A stretch of 64,000 nucleotides of DNA. Origin: Elusimicrobiales bacterium. GTDB taxonomy: Bacteria > Elusimicrobiota > Elusimicrobia > Elusimicrobiales > UBA9959. The translations under genes were made by a program, and so were the position numbers. The notes under the pieces are model-generated. The model searched no databases. It had not been told where the DNA came from and saw only the letters and a list, made by a program, of their open reading frames with translations. The stretch lies in the NCBI GenBank assembly GCA_028688015.1, contig JAQTZB010000005.1, positions 178,128 to 242,127 on the forward strand. Direction: 5' to 3'. Position 1 is the first letter of the stretch; each line of letters begins with the position of its first letter. Positions 15,586-25,400 of this stretch are shown here, in pieces.

Positions 15586-16863
15586 ATGGACCTCCAGCAA
15601 AAACTCGAGATACTGGCCGATTCCGCCAAGTACGACGCCTCCTGCGCCTCCAGCGGCTCCAACCGCGGCGGGCGGGGCACGGGTGCCGCCCACCAGAGCG
15701 GCGTCTGCCACAGCTGGACGGCCGACGGCCGCTGCGTGTCGCTGCTCAAGATCCTGATGACCAACGAGTGCGTCTACGACTGCGCCTACTGCGTCAACCG
15801 CCGCTCCAACGACGCGCCCAAGGCCATCCTCACCCCCGACGAGATAGCCGGCCTTACCTTCGAGTTCTACAAAAGGAATTATATAGAGGGGTTGTTCCTC
15901 AGCTCGGGCATAGTGGTCTCGCCCGACCGCACCATGGAGCTCATGTTGGAAGCCGTGCGCAAGCTGCGCGAGACTTTCCACTTCAACGGCTACGTGCACA
16001 TGAAGGTCATACCCGGCGCCGACCAGCGCCTGATAGACCAGGCCGGCCTCTGGGCCGACCGCGTGAGCGTCAACATTGAGCTGCCCTCGGACAAAAGCCT
16101 GCGGCTGCTGGCCCCAGGCAAGACCAAGGACACCGTGCTGCGGCCCATGAACCGCCTGGCGCAGCAGATAGCCGCCCACAAGGACGAGCGCCGCAGCATA
16201 AAGAGCTCCCCCGCCTACGCCCCGGCCGGCCAGAGCACGCAGCTGATAATAGGCGCCACGCCCGAGACCGACCGGGAGATAATAAAACTGAGCGAGGCGC
16301 TGTACGGGAAAATGGCGCTCAAGCGCGTCTACTATTCGGCCTTCGTGCCGATCATGAAGGACAGCCGCCTGCCCGCCCTGCGCGAGCCGCCGCTGCTGCG
16401 CGAGCACCGCCTCTACCAGGCCGACTGGCTGCTGCGCTTCTACGGTTTCACCGCCGACGAGCTGCTGGACGAGGCGCATCCCGCCCTGGACCTCAACTTC
16501 GATCCCAAGACCGTCTGGGCGCTCAATAACCTGGACAAGTTCCCGCTGGAAGTGAACAAAGCGTCCTACGAGGAGATCCTGCGCGTGCCCGGGGTAGGCG
16601 TCACCTCCGCCAAGCGCATTTTGCGGGCGCGCCGCGCGGCCCCGCTGAAGCTGGAAGACCTCAGGAAGCTGGGCGTGGTGATGAAGCGGGCCATTTATTT
16701 CGTTACGGCCGGCGGCAAATACGGCGGCATCAAAAAGGACAGCGGGGACGCCATCAAGGTTAAGCTGCTGGAGCACAAGAACCCCAACGGCCAGCTGGAC
16801 CTGTTCGGCCAGGGCGAGCGGGTAAAGGAGGGACTCGAGGCCACGGTGACGGGACAACTTTAA
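15586..16863 (+). CDS. Putative DNA modification/repair radical SAM protein (TIGR03916 type)
   Basis: 425 residues. The family signature region GSNRGG...CHSWTADGRCVSLLKILMTNECVYDCAYC contains the radical SAM cysteines C62, C66 and C69. The C-terminal part carries a helix-hairpin-helix DNA-binding motif (VNKASYEEILRVPGVGVTSAKRIL, about 323-346). The family is known by its co-occurrence with a TIGR03915/DUF4130 partner, which is the next gene on the same strand, so the assignment is mutually supported. It is presumed to act on DNA; the actual reaction is not established. No ribosome site precedes the ATG, consistent with a leaderless message. Confidence 0.9.
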   Translation: MDLQQKLEILADSAKYDASCASSGSNRGGRGTGAAHQSGVCHSWTADGRCVSLLKILMTNECVYDCAYCVNRRSNDAPKAILTPDEIAGLTFEFYKRNYIEGLFLSSGIVVSPDRTMELMLEAVRKLRETFHFNGYVHMKVIPGADQRLIDQAGLWADRVSVNIELPSDKSLRLLAPGKTKDTVLRPMNRLAQQIAAHKDERRSIKSSPAYAPAGQSTQLIIGATPETDREIIKLSEALYGKMALKRVYYSAFVPIMKDSRLPALREPPLLREHRLYQADWLLRFYGFTADELLDEAHPALDLNFDPKTVWALNNLDKFPLEVNKASYEEILRVPGVGVTSAKRILRARRAAPLKLEDLRKLGVVMKRAIYFVTAGGKYGGIKKDSGDAIKVKLLEHKNPNGQLDLFGQGERVKEGLEATVTGQL

Positions 16864-16972
16864 CTGGTCAGGACCGGCGCGCCCGCCCCGCTAAGTTTAT
16901 ACGAGGCCGGCATTGGGCCCTTAAGTGCGCGCGCCGGCCTTGTCCGGCTTCCCCTCAGAATCGCGGCTTGAT

Positions 16973-17707
16973 ATGAGAACCTACCTTTACGACGGCAGTT
17001 TCCTGGGCTTCCTCACGGCGCTCTCGCTGGCCCTGGAGCGCCCGGAGGAGTGCGCCATAGCCCGCGCAGCGGGGGCCGAGGCCGGCCTGTTCACCGAATT
17101 CGTGAACGCCGGCGCGGACCCGGAGCGCGCTGCGGCCGCGCGCGCCCTGTTCGAACGCCGCGGCTCGGCCGAAAGCTGGCACCACGCCCGCTACGCCTTC
17201 CTGTCGGAAGCGCCCGGCGCTGAGGACGCCGTGCTGGCCTACGCGCGGCTGATAAAGGAAAAGGGCCGCGCCGCCGACGACATGCTGGCCGACGACCGCG
17301 TGAAGAAGGTGCACGGCCTGGCCGCCTCGGTAGGCGGCGAGGCGCATATGTTCAAGGGTTTCGTGCGGTTCAAGGAACTGGCCGACAAGACGCTTTACGC
17401 GAAGATAGAGCCCGACCACAACATCCTGCCGCTGCTCACCGGCCATTTCCGCGCCCGCCTGGGCGAGCTCAACTGGGTCCTCCACGACGCCCGCCGCAAC
17501 ACCGCGGCGCTCTATTTCGGCGGCCGCCTGGTCTACGCCCCGCTGGCCGACGCGCGCCTGCACGAGGGCGCGAAAGAGGAGGAAGTGCGCAGCCTCTGGC
17601 GCCACTTCTTCAAAACAGCGGCCATCAAGGAAAGAATAAATCCCAAACTGCAGCGCCAGAACGTCCCCCTCAAATACCGCAAGAACCTCACCGAGTTCGG
17701 CGAATAA
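16973..17707 (+). CDS. DUF4130-like DNA metabolism partner protein (TIGR03915 type)
   Basis: 244 residues from MRTYLYDGSFLGFLTAL, the conserved opening of this family; a GTG 48 bases upstream would add a poorly conserved tail. Landmarks are VHGLAASVGGEAHMFKGFVRFKEL near 115-138 and EPDHNILPLLTGHFRARLGELNWVLHDARR near 146-175, which form the DUF4130 region related to uracil-DNA-glycosylase-like proteins. It follows the TIGR03916-type radical SAM gene after 109 nt, the standard pairing. Probable role is a DNA repair or base-processing step with that partner. No clear Shine-Dalgarno precedes the ATG. Confidence 0.88.
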   Translation: MRTYLYDGSFLGFLTALSLALERPEECAIARAAGAEAGLFTEFVNAGADPERAAAARALFERRGSAESWHHARYAFLSEAPGAEDAVLAYARLIKEKGRAADDMLADDRVKKVHGLAASVGGEAHMFKGFVRFKELADKTLYAKIEPDHNILPLLTGHFRARLGELNWVLHDARRNTAALYFGGRLVYAPLADARLHEGAKEEEVRSLWRHFFKTAAIKERINPKLQRQNVPLKYRKNLTEFGE

Positions 17708-17737
17708 AAAACCCCTCCGCTTCCGGAGGGGTTTTCT
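17708..17737. terminator. Bidirectional terminator between the DNA-repair pair and the surface locus
   Basis: A 12-bp stem (17708-17719 with 17724-17735) is flanked by A- and T-tracts, serving both the + strand pair and the 3' end of the large - strand locus. Confidence 0.9.
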
Positions 17738-17754
17738 TTGCCGCGGGCGCGCCG

Positions 17755-19668
17755 TCAGAAAGAATAGTTGTAGCGCGTCAGCAGGTTGAGCTCGTTGCCC
17801 TCTACCGCCGGGTTGTACTTGTCGGTCTTGGAGAGCATGCCCACGCCGAAGGTCAGCTTGGAGGCCCGGCTTTTCAGCCAGATGGTCTCGAAGTTCAGCG
17901 ACAGCGTGCCCGTCTCCGACGGGAAGGTCGGGGAGTCGTTCTTGCCCGAGGACAGCGAGGTCCACAGTTGGAAAGCCAGCGAGCGCCCCGGCAGGGCGTA
18001 GGCCACGTTGCCGTTGATGGTATTGTTGCTGGCCGTGGAGGAGTCGAACTTGTCCTTGGTGGCCGACGTCACGAAGCCGGCCGAGGCCGACATGCGCGGC
18101 GACATCCGGAACGAGCCCGACAGCGACACCAGCGAGGTGTCCAGGTCGTGCGAGAAGCCGGTATTGTCCACGAAGGCGCTGCTCTGCACCGAGGCGTTGA
18201 GGTTATGCGCGCCCACGGGCTGCAGCACCGAGAAGCTCAGCGTGGTGGTCTTGTTGTCCTGCGCCGCGGCCGGCTTGCCCAGCGCGGTGTTCATCATATA
18301 GGACAGCGAGAGGATGGTGGCGCCGAACACCTTGGTGGTGTTGGACACATTGGTCTGGGTCTGCGTGGTGGTGGTCTTGGCCGGGTCGTTCTGCAGGTTG
18401 TCGGTGTAGGTGTTGTAGCTCACCGACACGCTGCTCCAGCTGGCCAGCGGCACGCCCAGCTCGGCGTCCAGGGTGTTGCGGTCGGGGATAACCGACGGGG
18501 CCGCGAAGGAGACGAACTTGGTGCCCACGCTGGAATAGGCGGCCCGCGCCGTCAGCAGCTCGCCGCGCCACTTGAGTTCCTGCTTCCAGGCCGTGCCGCT
18601 CGTAGAGGCGGAGGCGTTCAGGTCGGCCTTGTAGGCGCTGGCCTGCACGTCGCCGCTCCAGGTCAGGCGCGGGTGGGCCTTCCACTCGGCCATGGCGCCG
18701 TAGACCAAACTGGACTGGGGCACCAGCACCGCGGCGCGGGTGTCCTGCGTGATGGAGAACTCGTCGTCGCGGCTGAGCACCGCGTCGGCGGAAAGTTTAA
18801 GGGTGGGCTTGGCCTGGTAGGAGACCTTGAAGCCGCCCGCGTAGCGCGAGAAGCGGCCGGCCGTGGTCAGCGTGGGCTCCTCCGGCGAGACTATGCGCCC
18901 TGCCAGCGCGGTCCAGTAGAGCTTGCCGCGCGTGCGCTCGAACAGCACGCCGCGCATGCCCTGGCCCTCCATGGAAAGCGAGGTCAGCGTGGGCGACACG
19001 TCGCCTAGGCTCAGCGTGCCCCAGGGCGCGTAGTAGTTCAGCAGCACCAAATTGGGCGTGAGCGGCCGGTGGTAGGTGTGCACCAAATAGGTGTTGAACA
19101 GGAACGAGGACTGCTTGATCTTGCCCACGATATTGGCCGAGGTGATGCCCTGGTGATGGCCCCAACCGTCAGGACTGGAGTTCTTGTAAGTAAAGGAAAC
19201 GTCGCCGCCGAACTTCACTTCCTGCTCGGGCGGCGGCTTGAACTCGCGCTCTATCACCTGGAAGCCGCGGTAGTCGGTCTCCAGCAGGCGCTTGCCCCCC
19301 ACCACCAGGAAGGCGCGGTACAGCAGGCGCCGCCCGGCGAACATCTCCGGCACCAGGAAGGGTATCTGCACGCCGTGCGCCATGCCGGGCGCCACGTTCT
19401 CCGCGGGGGTGACGGGGTCGGTCTTGGCGACGAATTTTTTTTCCTCGCCCTCCATGGTGTAGACCTCGGCCTCCCAGTAGTAGGTGCCGGGCGCCCAGGC
19501 GGAGGCGCCGGTGTTGACCACCAGCGTCTGGAACAGGATCTCGTCGCCGGCCATCACCGGGTCGGGAGCGGCCACCGTGAACTGCAGGCTGGCGGCCCCG
19601 TTCGCGCGCGCGGTCAGCGGGCAGGCGGCCAGCAGCAGCAGCGCGGCGATAGTTTTAGTAAAGCTCAT
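17755..19668 (-). CDS. Outer-membrane beta-barrel protein with N-terminal Ig-like domain
   Basis: 637 residues from the ATG at 19668, preceded by AAGGA; it begins MSFTKTIAALLLLAACPLTARA, a Sec signal peptide. Residues about 22-165 form an Ig-like domain with alternating hydrophobic strands (DPVMAGDEILFQTLVVNTGASAWAPG). From about 180 onward the protein consists of alternating-residue amphipathic strands separated by short turns and longer Ser/Thr/Asn loops, and it ends in TRYNYSF with a terminal Phe, the usual outer-membrane-barrel signal. Barrel size cannot be fixed by eye but is large. It is the last gene of the surface locus, next to a PorV/PorQ-family protein, so a role as export channel or anchor for the upstream giants is possible. 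I recognise no named family. Confidence 0.75.
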   Translation of the reverse strand: MSFTKTIAALLLLAACPLTARANGAASLQFTVAAPDPVMAGDEILFQTLVVNTGASAWAPGTYYWEAEVYTMEGEEKKFVAKTDPVTPAENVAPGMAHGVQIPFLVPEMFAGRRLLYRAFLVVGGKRLLETDYRGFQVIEREFKPPPEQEVKFGGDVSFTYKNSSPDGWGHHQGITSANIVGKIKQSSFLFNTYLVHTYHRPLTPNLVLLNYYAPWGTLSLGDVSPTLTSLSMEGQGMRGVLFERTRGKLYWTALAGRIVSPEEPTLTTAGRFSRYAGGFKVSYQAKPTLKLSADAVLSRDDEFSITQDTRAAVLVPQSSLVYGAMAEWKAHPRLTWSGDVQASAYKADLNASASTSGTAWKQELKWRGELLTARAAYSSVGTKFVSFAAPSVIPDRNTLDAELGVPLASWSSVSVSYNTYTDNLQNDPAKTTTTQTQTNVSNTTKVFGATILSLSYMMNTALGKPAAAQDNKTTTLSFSVLQPVGAHNLNASVQSSAFVDNTGFSHDLDTSLVSLSGSFRMSPRMSASAGFVTSATKDKFDSSTASNNTINGNVAYALPGRSLAFQLWTSLSSGKNDSPTFPSETGTLSLNFETIWLKSRASKLTFGVGMLSKTDKYNPAVEGNELNLLTRYNYSF

Positions 19669-19724
19669 CTGTTGTATCCTTAAAAGCAAAATCAATTCTT
19701 CCAAATTTTACCCGCTATCGGCAA

Positions 19725-20669
19725 TTAGAACTTCATGGCGAGCGACACGCGGTGCGCGCTGCCCAGTTCGCCGTAGGGCGCCAGCGCGTAGTCCATGGAG
19801 AACTCGCCCAGGTTCAGCCCGATGCCCGCGAAGAAGCCGAACAGGCTGGAGACCCCGCCCGCCCCGCCTCCCAGCTCCGTGCCCAGGATGGCGTCCCGGT
19901 CCCCGGAAGAGGAGGTCTTGTAGCCGGCGCGCAGCCGGAAGTTCTCGGCCGCCCGGTACTCGGCCCCCAGCCGCAGCGAAGGCCCGTCGTCGTTGGGAAA
20001 GTCCGCCTGCGCGGCCAGCAGCAGCGGCGCGCCCGGCAGCTCCGCCGAGGCCCCGGCCCTGAAGGTGAGCGGCAGCGGGAAGGCGTCGTCGCGGAATTTG
20101 ATCTTGGTGCCCAGGTTGGTCAGCGCCGCGCCGTACTTCACGCGCGACCCGTCGCGCCGGTACAGCGCGCCCAGGTCCACCGCGGCCGCGTGGGCGGACA
20201 CCCCGCCTATCTTCTGCCCGACGTATTTAACCGCCCCGCCCAGGCTGAGTTCCCCGAAGTCGAAGCCGCGCCCGGCAGTCAGGGCCAGGTCGCGCGCGGT
20301 GAAGTCGCCGGTGGCGGCGCCGAGGTCGTCACGCCCCTCCATCTGGCCGGCCGAGAAGTAAGTGACGCCGAAGCCCCAGGGACGCGCCAGCAGGGCCGCC
20401 TGCGAGACGCCCATGTCCTGGATATGCCAGGCGTGGGAGAACATCGCCGTTTTGGGCTCCGGGATGCCGCTCCAGGCCAGCCCGGCGGGATTATAATGCA
20501 GCGCGGAGGCGTCGTCGGCCACCGCGGTAAAGGCCTCGCCCATGCCCAGCGCCCGGGCCCCGAAGCCCAGCCGCAGGAACTGCGCCGCCGAACTCTCCGC
20601 CGCCCCGGCCGGGGCCGCAGCCAGGACCGCTCCCAGCGCCGCCGTGATGAATGTGATGCGCTTTTTCAT
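19725..20669 (-). CDS. PorV/PorQ-family outer-membrane protein
   Basis: 314 residues with a signal peptide (MKKRITFITAALGAVLAAAPAGAAE) and the family opening AAQFLRLGFGARALGMGEAFTAVADDASALHYNPAGLA at about 28-65. The rest is a predicted FadL-like barrel ending in SLAMKF with terminal Phe. In the type IX secretion system PorV shuttles cargo bearing a C-terminal sorting domain from the translocon to the sortase PorU; PorQ-like relatives occur in phyla without a full system. Two proteins encoded upstream end in such sorting domains, which makes a shuttle or docking role attractive here. It lies 20 nt from the PrcB-like gene and is almost surely co-transcribed. GGGGAAATC precedes the start. Confidence 0.85.
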   Translation of the reverse strand: MKKRITFITAALGAVLAAAPAGAAESSAAQFLRLGFGARALGMGEAFTAVADDASALHYNPAGLAWSGIPEPKTAMFSHAWHIQDMGVSQAALLARPWGFGVTYFSAGQMEGRDDLGAATGDFTARDLALTAGRGFDFGELSLGGAVKYVGQKIGGVSAHAAAVDLGALYRRDGSRVKYGAALTNLGTKIKFRDDAFPLPLTFRAGASAELPGAPLLLAAQADFPNDDGPSLRLGAEYRAAENFRLRAGYKTSSSGDRDAILGTELGGGAGGVSSLFGFFAGIGLNLGEFSMDYALAPYGELGSAHRVSLAMKF

Positions 20670-20689
20670 ATGATTTCCCCAAAAGCCGC

Positions 20690-22414
20690 CTACTTGCCTC
20701 CGACGTCGATGCGGTTGAACTCGGCCTTGCCTTCCACCAGGTCATAGGTCTTGAAGACATAGGGCACGGCCGGCGTGGGGCCCGTGGCCTCGGTCATGTA
20801 GTAGTCGAACACCGTCACCTCGCCCACCTGCCGGCGCGCTATGATGCGCACGCTGTCGGCCTTGTTGTCGGCGCCGGCTATGATGCCCACTATGGTCTTC
20901 TCGCCGAAGTCCACCTTGGGCGCCTCTTCGCTCGACAGCGTCTCCCAGACCTTCTGCCAGGCGCGCTTGCCCTTCACGGTATAGAAGAAAGGTTTAGCCG
21001 ACTTCACAGCCGTGGTGAAGCCGCTCCACTCCTGGTCCTTCTCCTTCTCCGCGGGCGCCATCTCCAGGTCCAGCTCCTTCTCCTCGTCGGGCAGCGCGGT
21101 GCCGCTCTCCGCGGCCGCCGCCAGCGCCGTTGCGGTGCCCTGCACCGGGTCCGACACCGAGGCCCCGGAGAGCGACGCGTCGCCGCTAATCAGCGCCAGC
21201 ATCACGTCGTTCAGCTCGCCCTCGCTGCAGTTGGTGCAGTCTATACTGTCGAAAGTGTAGCCGTCCAGCGCCCTGGCGGCGTCGGGGCCGAGGCGCTTGA
21301 TGATCTCTTCCCACATCTCCTGGTAGCTCAGCTTGCGCGTCTCCTTGGTGCCTTCCGACGCGCCCGCGCCGGAACTGCGGGAAATAAGCTTGGTCTTGCA
21401 GTTGTCCGGGATATTGTCGTCGAACACGTCCACGCAGGCCACCGCCAGGCCCTCTTCCTGCCCGGGCGGCATGAAGGCCTTGAAAGAGCGGTTCTCTTTG
21501 GCCCCCGCCGTCAGCATGGTAATGTCCTTGGGCGACTCCGGCGAGGGCAGGCCGCCCAGCGTCAGCTTCAGCGCCACGTTGGTGACGCTCTGGCCGCCGG
21601 TGTTCTGTACCACCACCTGGAACTGCATCTCCTGCGACAGGTCGCTGCCCCCGCTGATCAGTTCCAGAGAGGTCACGGCCACGTTCTTGGACTGCGACGC
21701 CGACTCCGACTTCAGCGAGAAGCTGTAGGCGTTGCTTTCCGCTATCTTGGTGCCGGCCGCGTCGAGGCCCTCCACCTTCCAGTAATAGAGCGACGGGTCC
21801 ATGGACAGCTTCTCCGTCTCGTCCGGGTTCTCGGGATAGGAGTACATGCCGGAGGCGGAGTTGCCCTGGTGCTTGAGCGGGTACAGGCCGGGGCCCTCGC
21901 CCACGGTCACCTTGTAGGTGCTGGCGCCGCTGGCCACCCAGCGGAAGGTCAGCGGCTTGTCGGTCAGGCCGCGCGCGCCGTTGGGCGGGTAGATCAGGTT
22001 GATGTTGGGGCTGGAGATCTGGAACGACGCCTCCTGGATGACGGTGTCGGCGCCCAGGCTGGCCTCGGCGCGGAACTTGTAGACTCCGGGCACGCTGTAG
22101 AAGCGGGCTATCGCCAGCCCGGAGAGCTGGCTGTTGGAGTTGCCCAGCGTGGCGCGGGCCGAATTGCCCACGTGGCGGAAGACAGCGCCGCCGGAGGGGT
22201 TGTAAATGGTGAAGATGAAGGTTATCATGCTGTCGCTGGCCACGGAGTTGGAGACTATCTGCCGCAGCGCGATGGTCTCGGTATTGGTGAAGGTGGTGCG
22301 CGAGTTGCCGGAGCCGTCCAGCGCGGCCACGCCGGCCGCCGTCAGCGCCGCCCGGGCCGGGGCCGCGGCCAGCCCGGCCGCCGCCGCTAGAACGCAGATC
22401 TTTAAAAGCTTCAT
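20690..22414 (-). CDS. Secreted protein with Ig-like domains and a PrcB-type C-terminal domain
   Basis: 574 residues with a signal peptide (MKLLKICVLAAAAGLAAAPARA). Residues about 25-130 look like an Ig-like domain, 133-235 an FN3-like domain (NLIYPPNGARGLTDKPLTFRW), and 243-340 a CARDB-like domain. A Ser/Gly- and then Glu/Lys-rich linker follows, including a CTNC pair (about 385). The C-terminal 110 residues fit the PrcB C-terminal domain (AWQKVWETLSSEEAPKVDFGEKTIVGIIAG). PrcB is an accessory protein required for a Treponema outer-sheath protease complex. Here it lies between the FN3 protein and the PorV-family gene, so it may be an accessory for assembling or processing surface proteins. 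A good GAGAGG ribosome site precedes it. Confidence 0.7.
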   Translation of the reverse strand: MKLLKICVLAAAAGLAAAPARAALTAAGVAALDGSGNSRTTFTNTETIALRQIVSNSVASDSMITFIFTIYNPSGGAVFRHVGNSARATLGNSNSQLSGLAIARFYSVPGVYKFRAEASLGADTVIQEASFQISSPNINLIYPPNGARGLTDKPLTFRWVASGASTYKVTVGEGPGLYPLKHQGNSASGMYSYPENPDETEKLSMDPSLYYWKVEGLDAAGTKIAESNAYSFSLKSESASQSKNVAVTSLELISGGSDLSQEMQFQVVVQNTGGQSVTNVALKLTLGGLPSPESPKDITMLTAGAKENRSFKAFMPPGQEEGLAVACVDVFDDNIPDNCKTKLISRSSGAGASEGTKETRKLSYQEMWEEIIKRLGPDAARALDGYTFDSIDCTNCSEGELNDVMLALISGDASLSGASVSDPVQGTATALAAAAESGTALPDEEKELDLEMAPAEKEKDQEWSGFTTAVKSAKPFFYTVKGKRAWQKVWETLSSEEAPKVDFGEKTIVGIIAGADNKADSVRIIARRQVGEVTVFDYYMTEATGPTPAVPYVFKTYDLVEGKAEFNRIDVGGK

Positions 22415-22432
22415 AAATTACCTCTCTGCTCC

Positions 22433-25400
22433 CTATCTTACTATCGCGAACTTCTTCACCGTTTTCCGGTATTCCCCGGTAGGCTCGTACTTCACCCGCG
22501 CCGAGTACATATAGACCCCCGAGGCCACCCCCGACGGGATGTTCCAGGTGACCTCGGAGACATTGCCCGCAGTGGTAAACTCCCCGTCGCTGAATTCTTT
22601 TATGGGCCGCCCCGTAAGGTCGAAGACGGTGAGCTGCTTGAGCACCGGGGACTGGTCGCTCTCCAGGTGGAAGGTCACCGAGCGCCGCGCCGGGTTGGGG
22701 TAGGCGTAGACCTTGTCGGAGCGCAGCAGCTCGCCCAGCGGGCTCAGGCGCAGGTTCTGGCCGGGGGCCAGCGTGACCTGCAGCAGCTTGGCGCCGCCGG
22801 CGCCGTCCGGCACCTTAAGAGAATATCTCCCGGGCAGCAGGTTGCTTATCAGGAAGCGACCGCCCGCGCCTACCGGGGCCACCGCCACCAGGCGGCTGCC
22901 CTGGTAGAGCTCCACGGCCGCGCTCCCCGCAGCCAGGGGGCGGCTGCCCAGCGCGCTCAGCCGGTAAGCGGCCAGTTCCCCGCCTACGCTGGCCAGCTCG
23001 ACATCCACGGAAAGGGTGAACAGAACCTCGGCGTAGCCCGTCGGGATCTGGTCCGAAGCCACCGAGCTAGCGAAGCCGTCGGAGAGCCAGGTGGCCTCCA
23101 CGCGGTAAATGCCCTCGCCCAGGCCGGCCAGCGTGAAGCTGCCGCTGCCGTCGTCCACCGTGTAGGCGGTCTTCACCACGGCCAGGTTGCGGTCTATGGC
23201 CTCCACCAGCACGCCCGTCACCCCGGCGCCGGCCGCGGTGTAGACGTTGCCGGCTATGGAATCTGCCAGGCTGGGCGCTGCCCGCCCGGAGGCCAGCGGC
23301 GACGCTCCCGACCAGTTGCCGGCCTCGTCGCTGGCCCAGATCTTGAGGTAGTAGGTCACGCCCGGAGTAAGCCCCGAGAGCAGGTGGTACTGCGTAGAGC
23401 CGGGAACCACGCCGGCGGTAGAGATGGCCACCTGGTTCATGGCGGCGGCGGTGCTGAAAGCCGCGCCGGCCCAGGTGGAATAATTAATGGCGAACCAGCT
23501 GTTGTCCGACAGGCTGCCCAGAGCCCCGTCGTCGCCCGGCGCCGTCCAGCTGGCCAGCAGGCGGCCCGGCAGCGCGCCCATGGCTGCCGAGGAGAAAGTT
23601 ATGGCGCCCGGCGCCGCGGTATCGCGCACGGTGAAGGTGGTGGCGTAGATCCCAGCCGGCGGCTCGTTGGCCGGGACCGCGCCGTCGCGCGGGACGGCGT
23701 AGACGTAGTAGGTGACGTTGTGCTGCAGCGCGCCGCGCAGCGGGCCGTCGGGGTAGAAATTCCAGTTCGCTCCGCCGGCCGTCATGGTGGAGACCGGGGA
23801 GTTGACCCAGGCCCCCGTGAAGAAGTTCCACCATTTCAGGTCCGCGGCGCGCCGCAGGGTCAGGCCGACATACGGAACGCCGGAGTTGGGCCCGGTGTCG
23901 GCCGCCGTGCCTGAGATGACGGCCGGGGTCTCCACGGTGGCGTCGGCCGCCGGGACGGTGATAAAGGCCGTGGGGACGCTCGCGTCATAGGTAAAGGTGG
24001 CGGTGGCGTAGGGCACCGAGAAGTTCTGCGCCGTGTCGCTGGAGCGGGCCACCACCTGGTAGGCAATGCCGGCGGTCCAGGCTATGCCGGAAGTGTCGTA
24101 GGTCCACGCGTTGGTCCCCGACGCCTGCAGCCACACCGGCGTGGCCGAGATGAAATCGGCGCCGTCCCAGTAATTATTGCTGCCCAAATGCTGTATGGTT
24201 ATCTCGCTGCCGGCGATGGGGTACTCCAGGTTGGGCGCGGCGGTGCCGGCCACTGCGGCCAGCGCGGAATGGAAGCCGGCCGAAGGCGCGGTCAGGCGCA
24301 CCTCGGGCCCGCTGGTGTTCTTGAGCACCAGGAACGCGTCGGTGACGGAAACGAAGTTGCCGGCCCCGTCGAGCGCGCGCACCGAGATATAGTTGGTGAC
24401 GCCGCTGGCCAGCGCGCCGAAGTTCAGCGCCCACGGCCCCTCGTAGAAGGTGGCGCCCGGGGTTAACCCTGGCAGCTGCGTCCAGGCCAGCACGTCGGCG
24501 CCGGCGGTGCCGGGCGCGGAGGCGGCGCTGTACTCAGCTGCGTACAGGCCAGAGCCGCCGGCCGCGTCGTAGAAGTTCACGGCGTAGACGGCGCCCGGGT
24601 CGGTCTTGCGCCAGACCGTCTCGCCGCCCTGCAGGTCTTGTATGGTCGGGGCCGCGGTATCCTTGAGAATGTAGAAGGCGTCGGGCGCATCCGCGTAGTT
24701 GCCCACGCCGTCGTAAGCCCGCACGGAGACGTAACTGGTGCCGGAGGGCAGCAGCGCCCACTGCGCGGAGGTGAGCCCCCAGTCGGCGGTGTAGGAATTG
24801 GCGTCTATGTTGGTGACGGCGTCGGTCCAGTCGAAGACCAGCGTGCCGGTGCCGGCCGCACCGGTGGTTGCGCGCACCTGCAGCCGGTCCAGGTAGGAGC
24901 CGCCGGAATCCGCCAGGTCCACGTTATAGAGGGCGCTGTTGGCGCTGCGCCAGTTCATGTCGCCCGCCTGGTTATTGGTTATGACCGGGTCGAAGGTATC
25001 CGCGCCGGCCAGCGTGACGGTGGCGCCGAGCTGCGTCCAGGAGGTTTCGGCCCCGGCGGCGTTGCGCGCCTTGGCGCGGAAGTAATACGTGGTCACCGGC
25101 TCCAGGCCGGCGGCGATTATGGCCACGCCCGCGGACCAGCCCGGTCCCGCCGTGAACGCGCCGCCGAAGGCGGGGGCTGTGGAGGCCTGGGCCAGGTATT
25201 CCGTATCCGGAGGGTTGCCGTTGGCCAGCCACTGCGCGCTTACGGAGAAAGCCCCGACGGCGGAGAAGCTTTCGGCCAGGGCCAGCGGTGGCGCGGCGCT
25301 GGTGGCGGTGGCCGGCAGCGCGGCGGCCAGGCCGGCCGTGCCGGCCGCGTTAAGCGCTGCTACGCGCAGGTAATGCGTGACGTTCGGCGTCAGCCCGGAG

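Noticed and set aside
15472..16857. A 461-codon - strand frame opposite the TIGR03916-type gene
   Set aside because: The + strand frame has the full radical SAM motif and family signatures; the antisense product is low-complexity Val/Gly/Ala/Arg.
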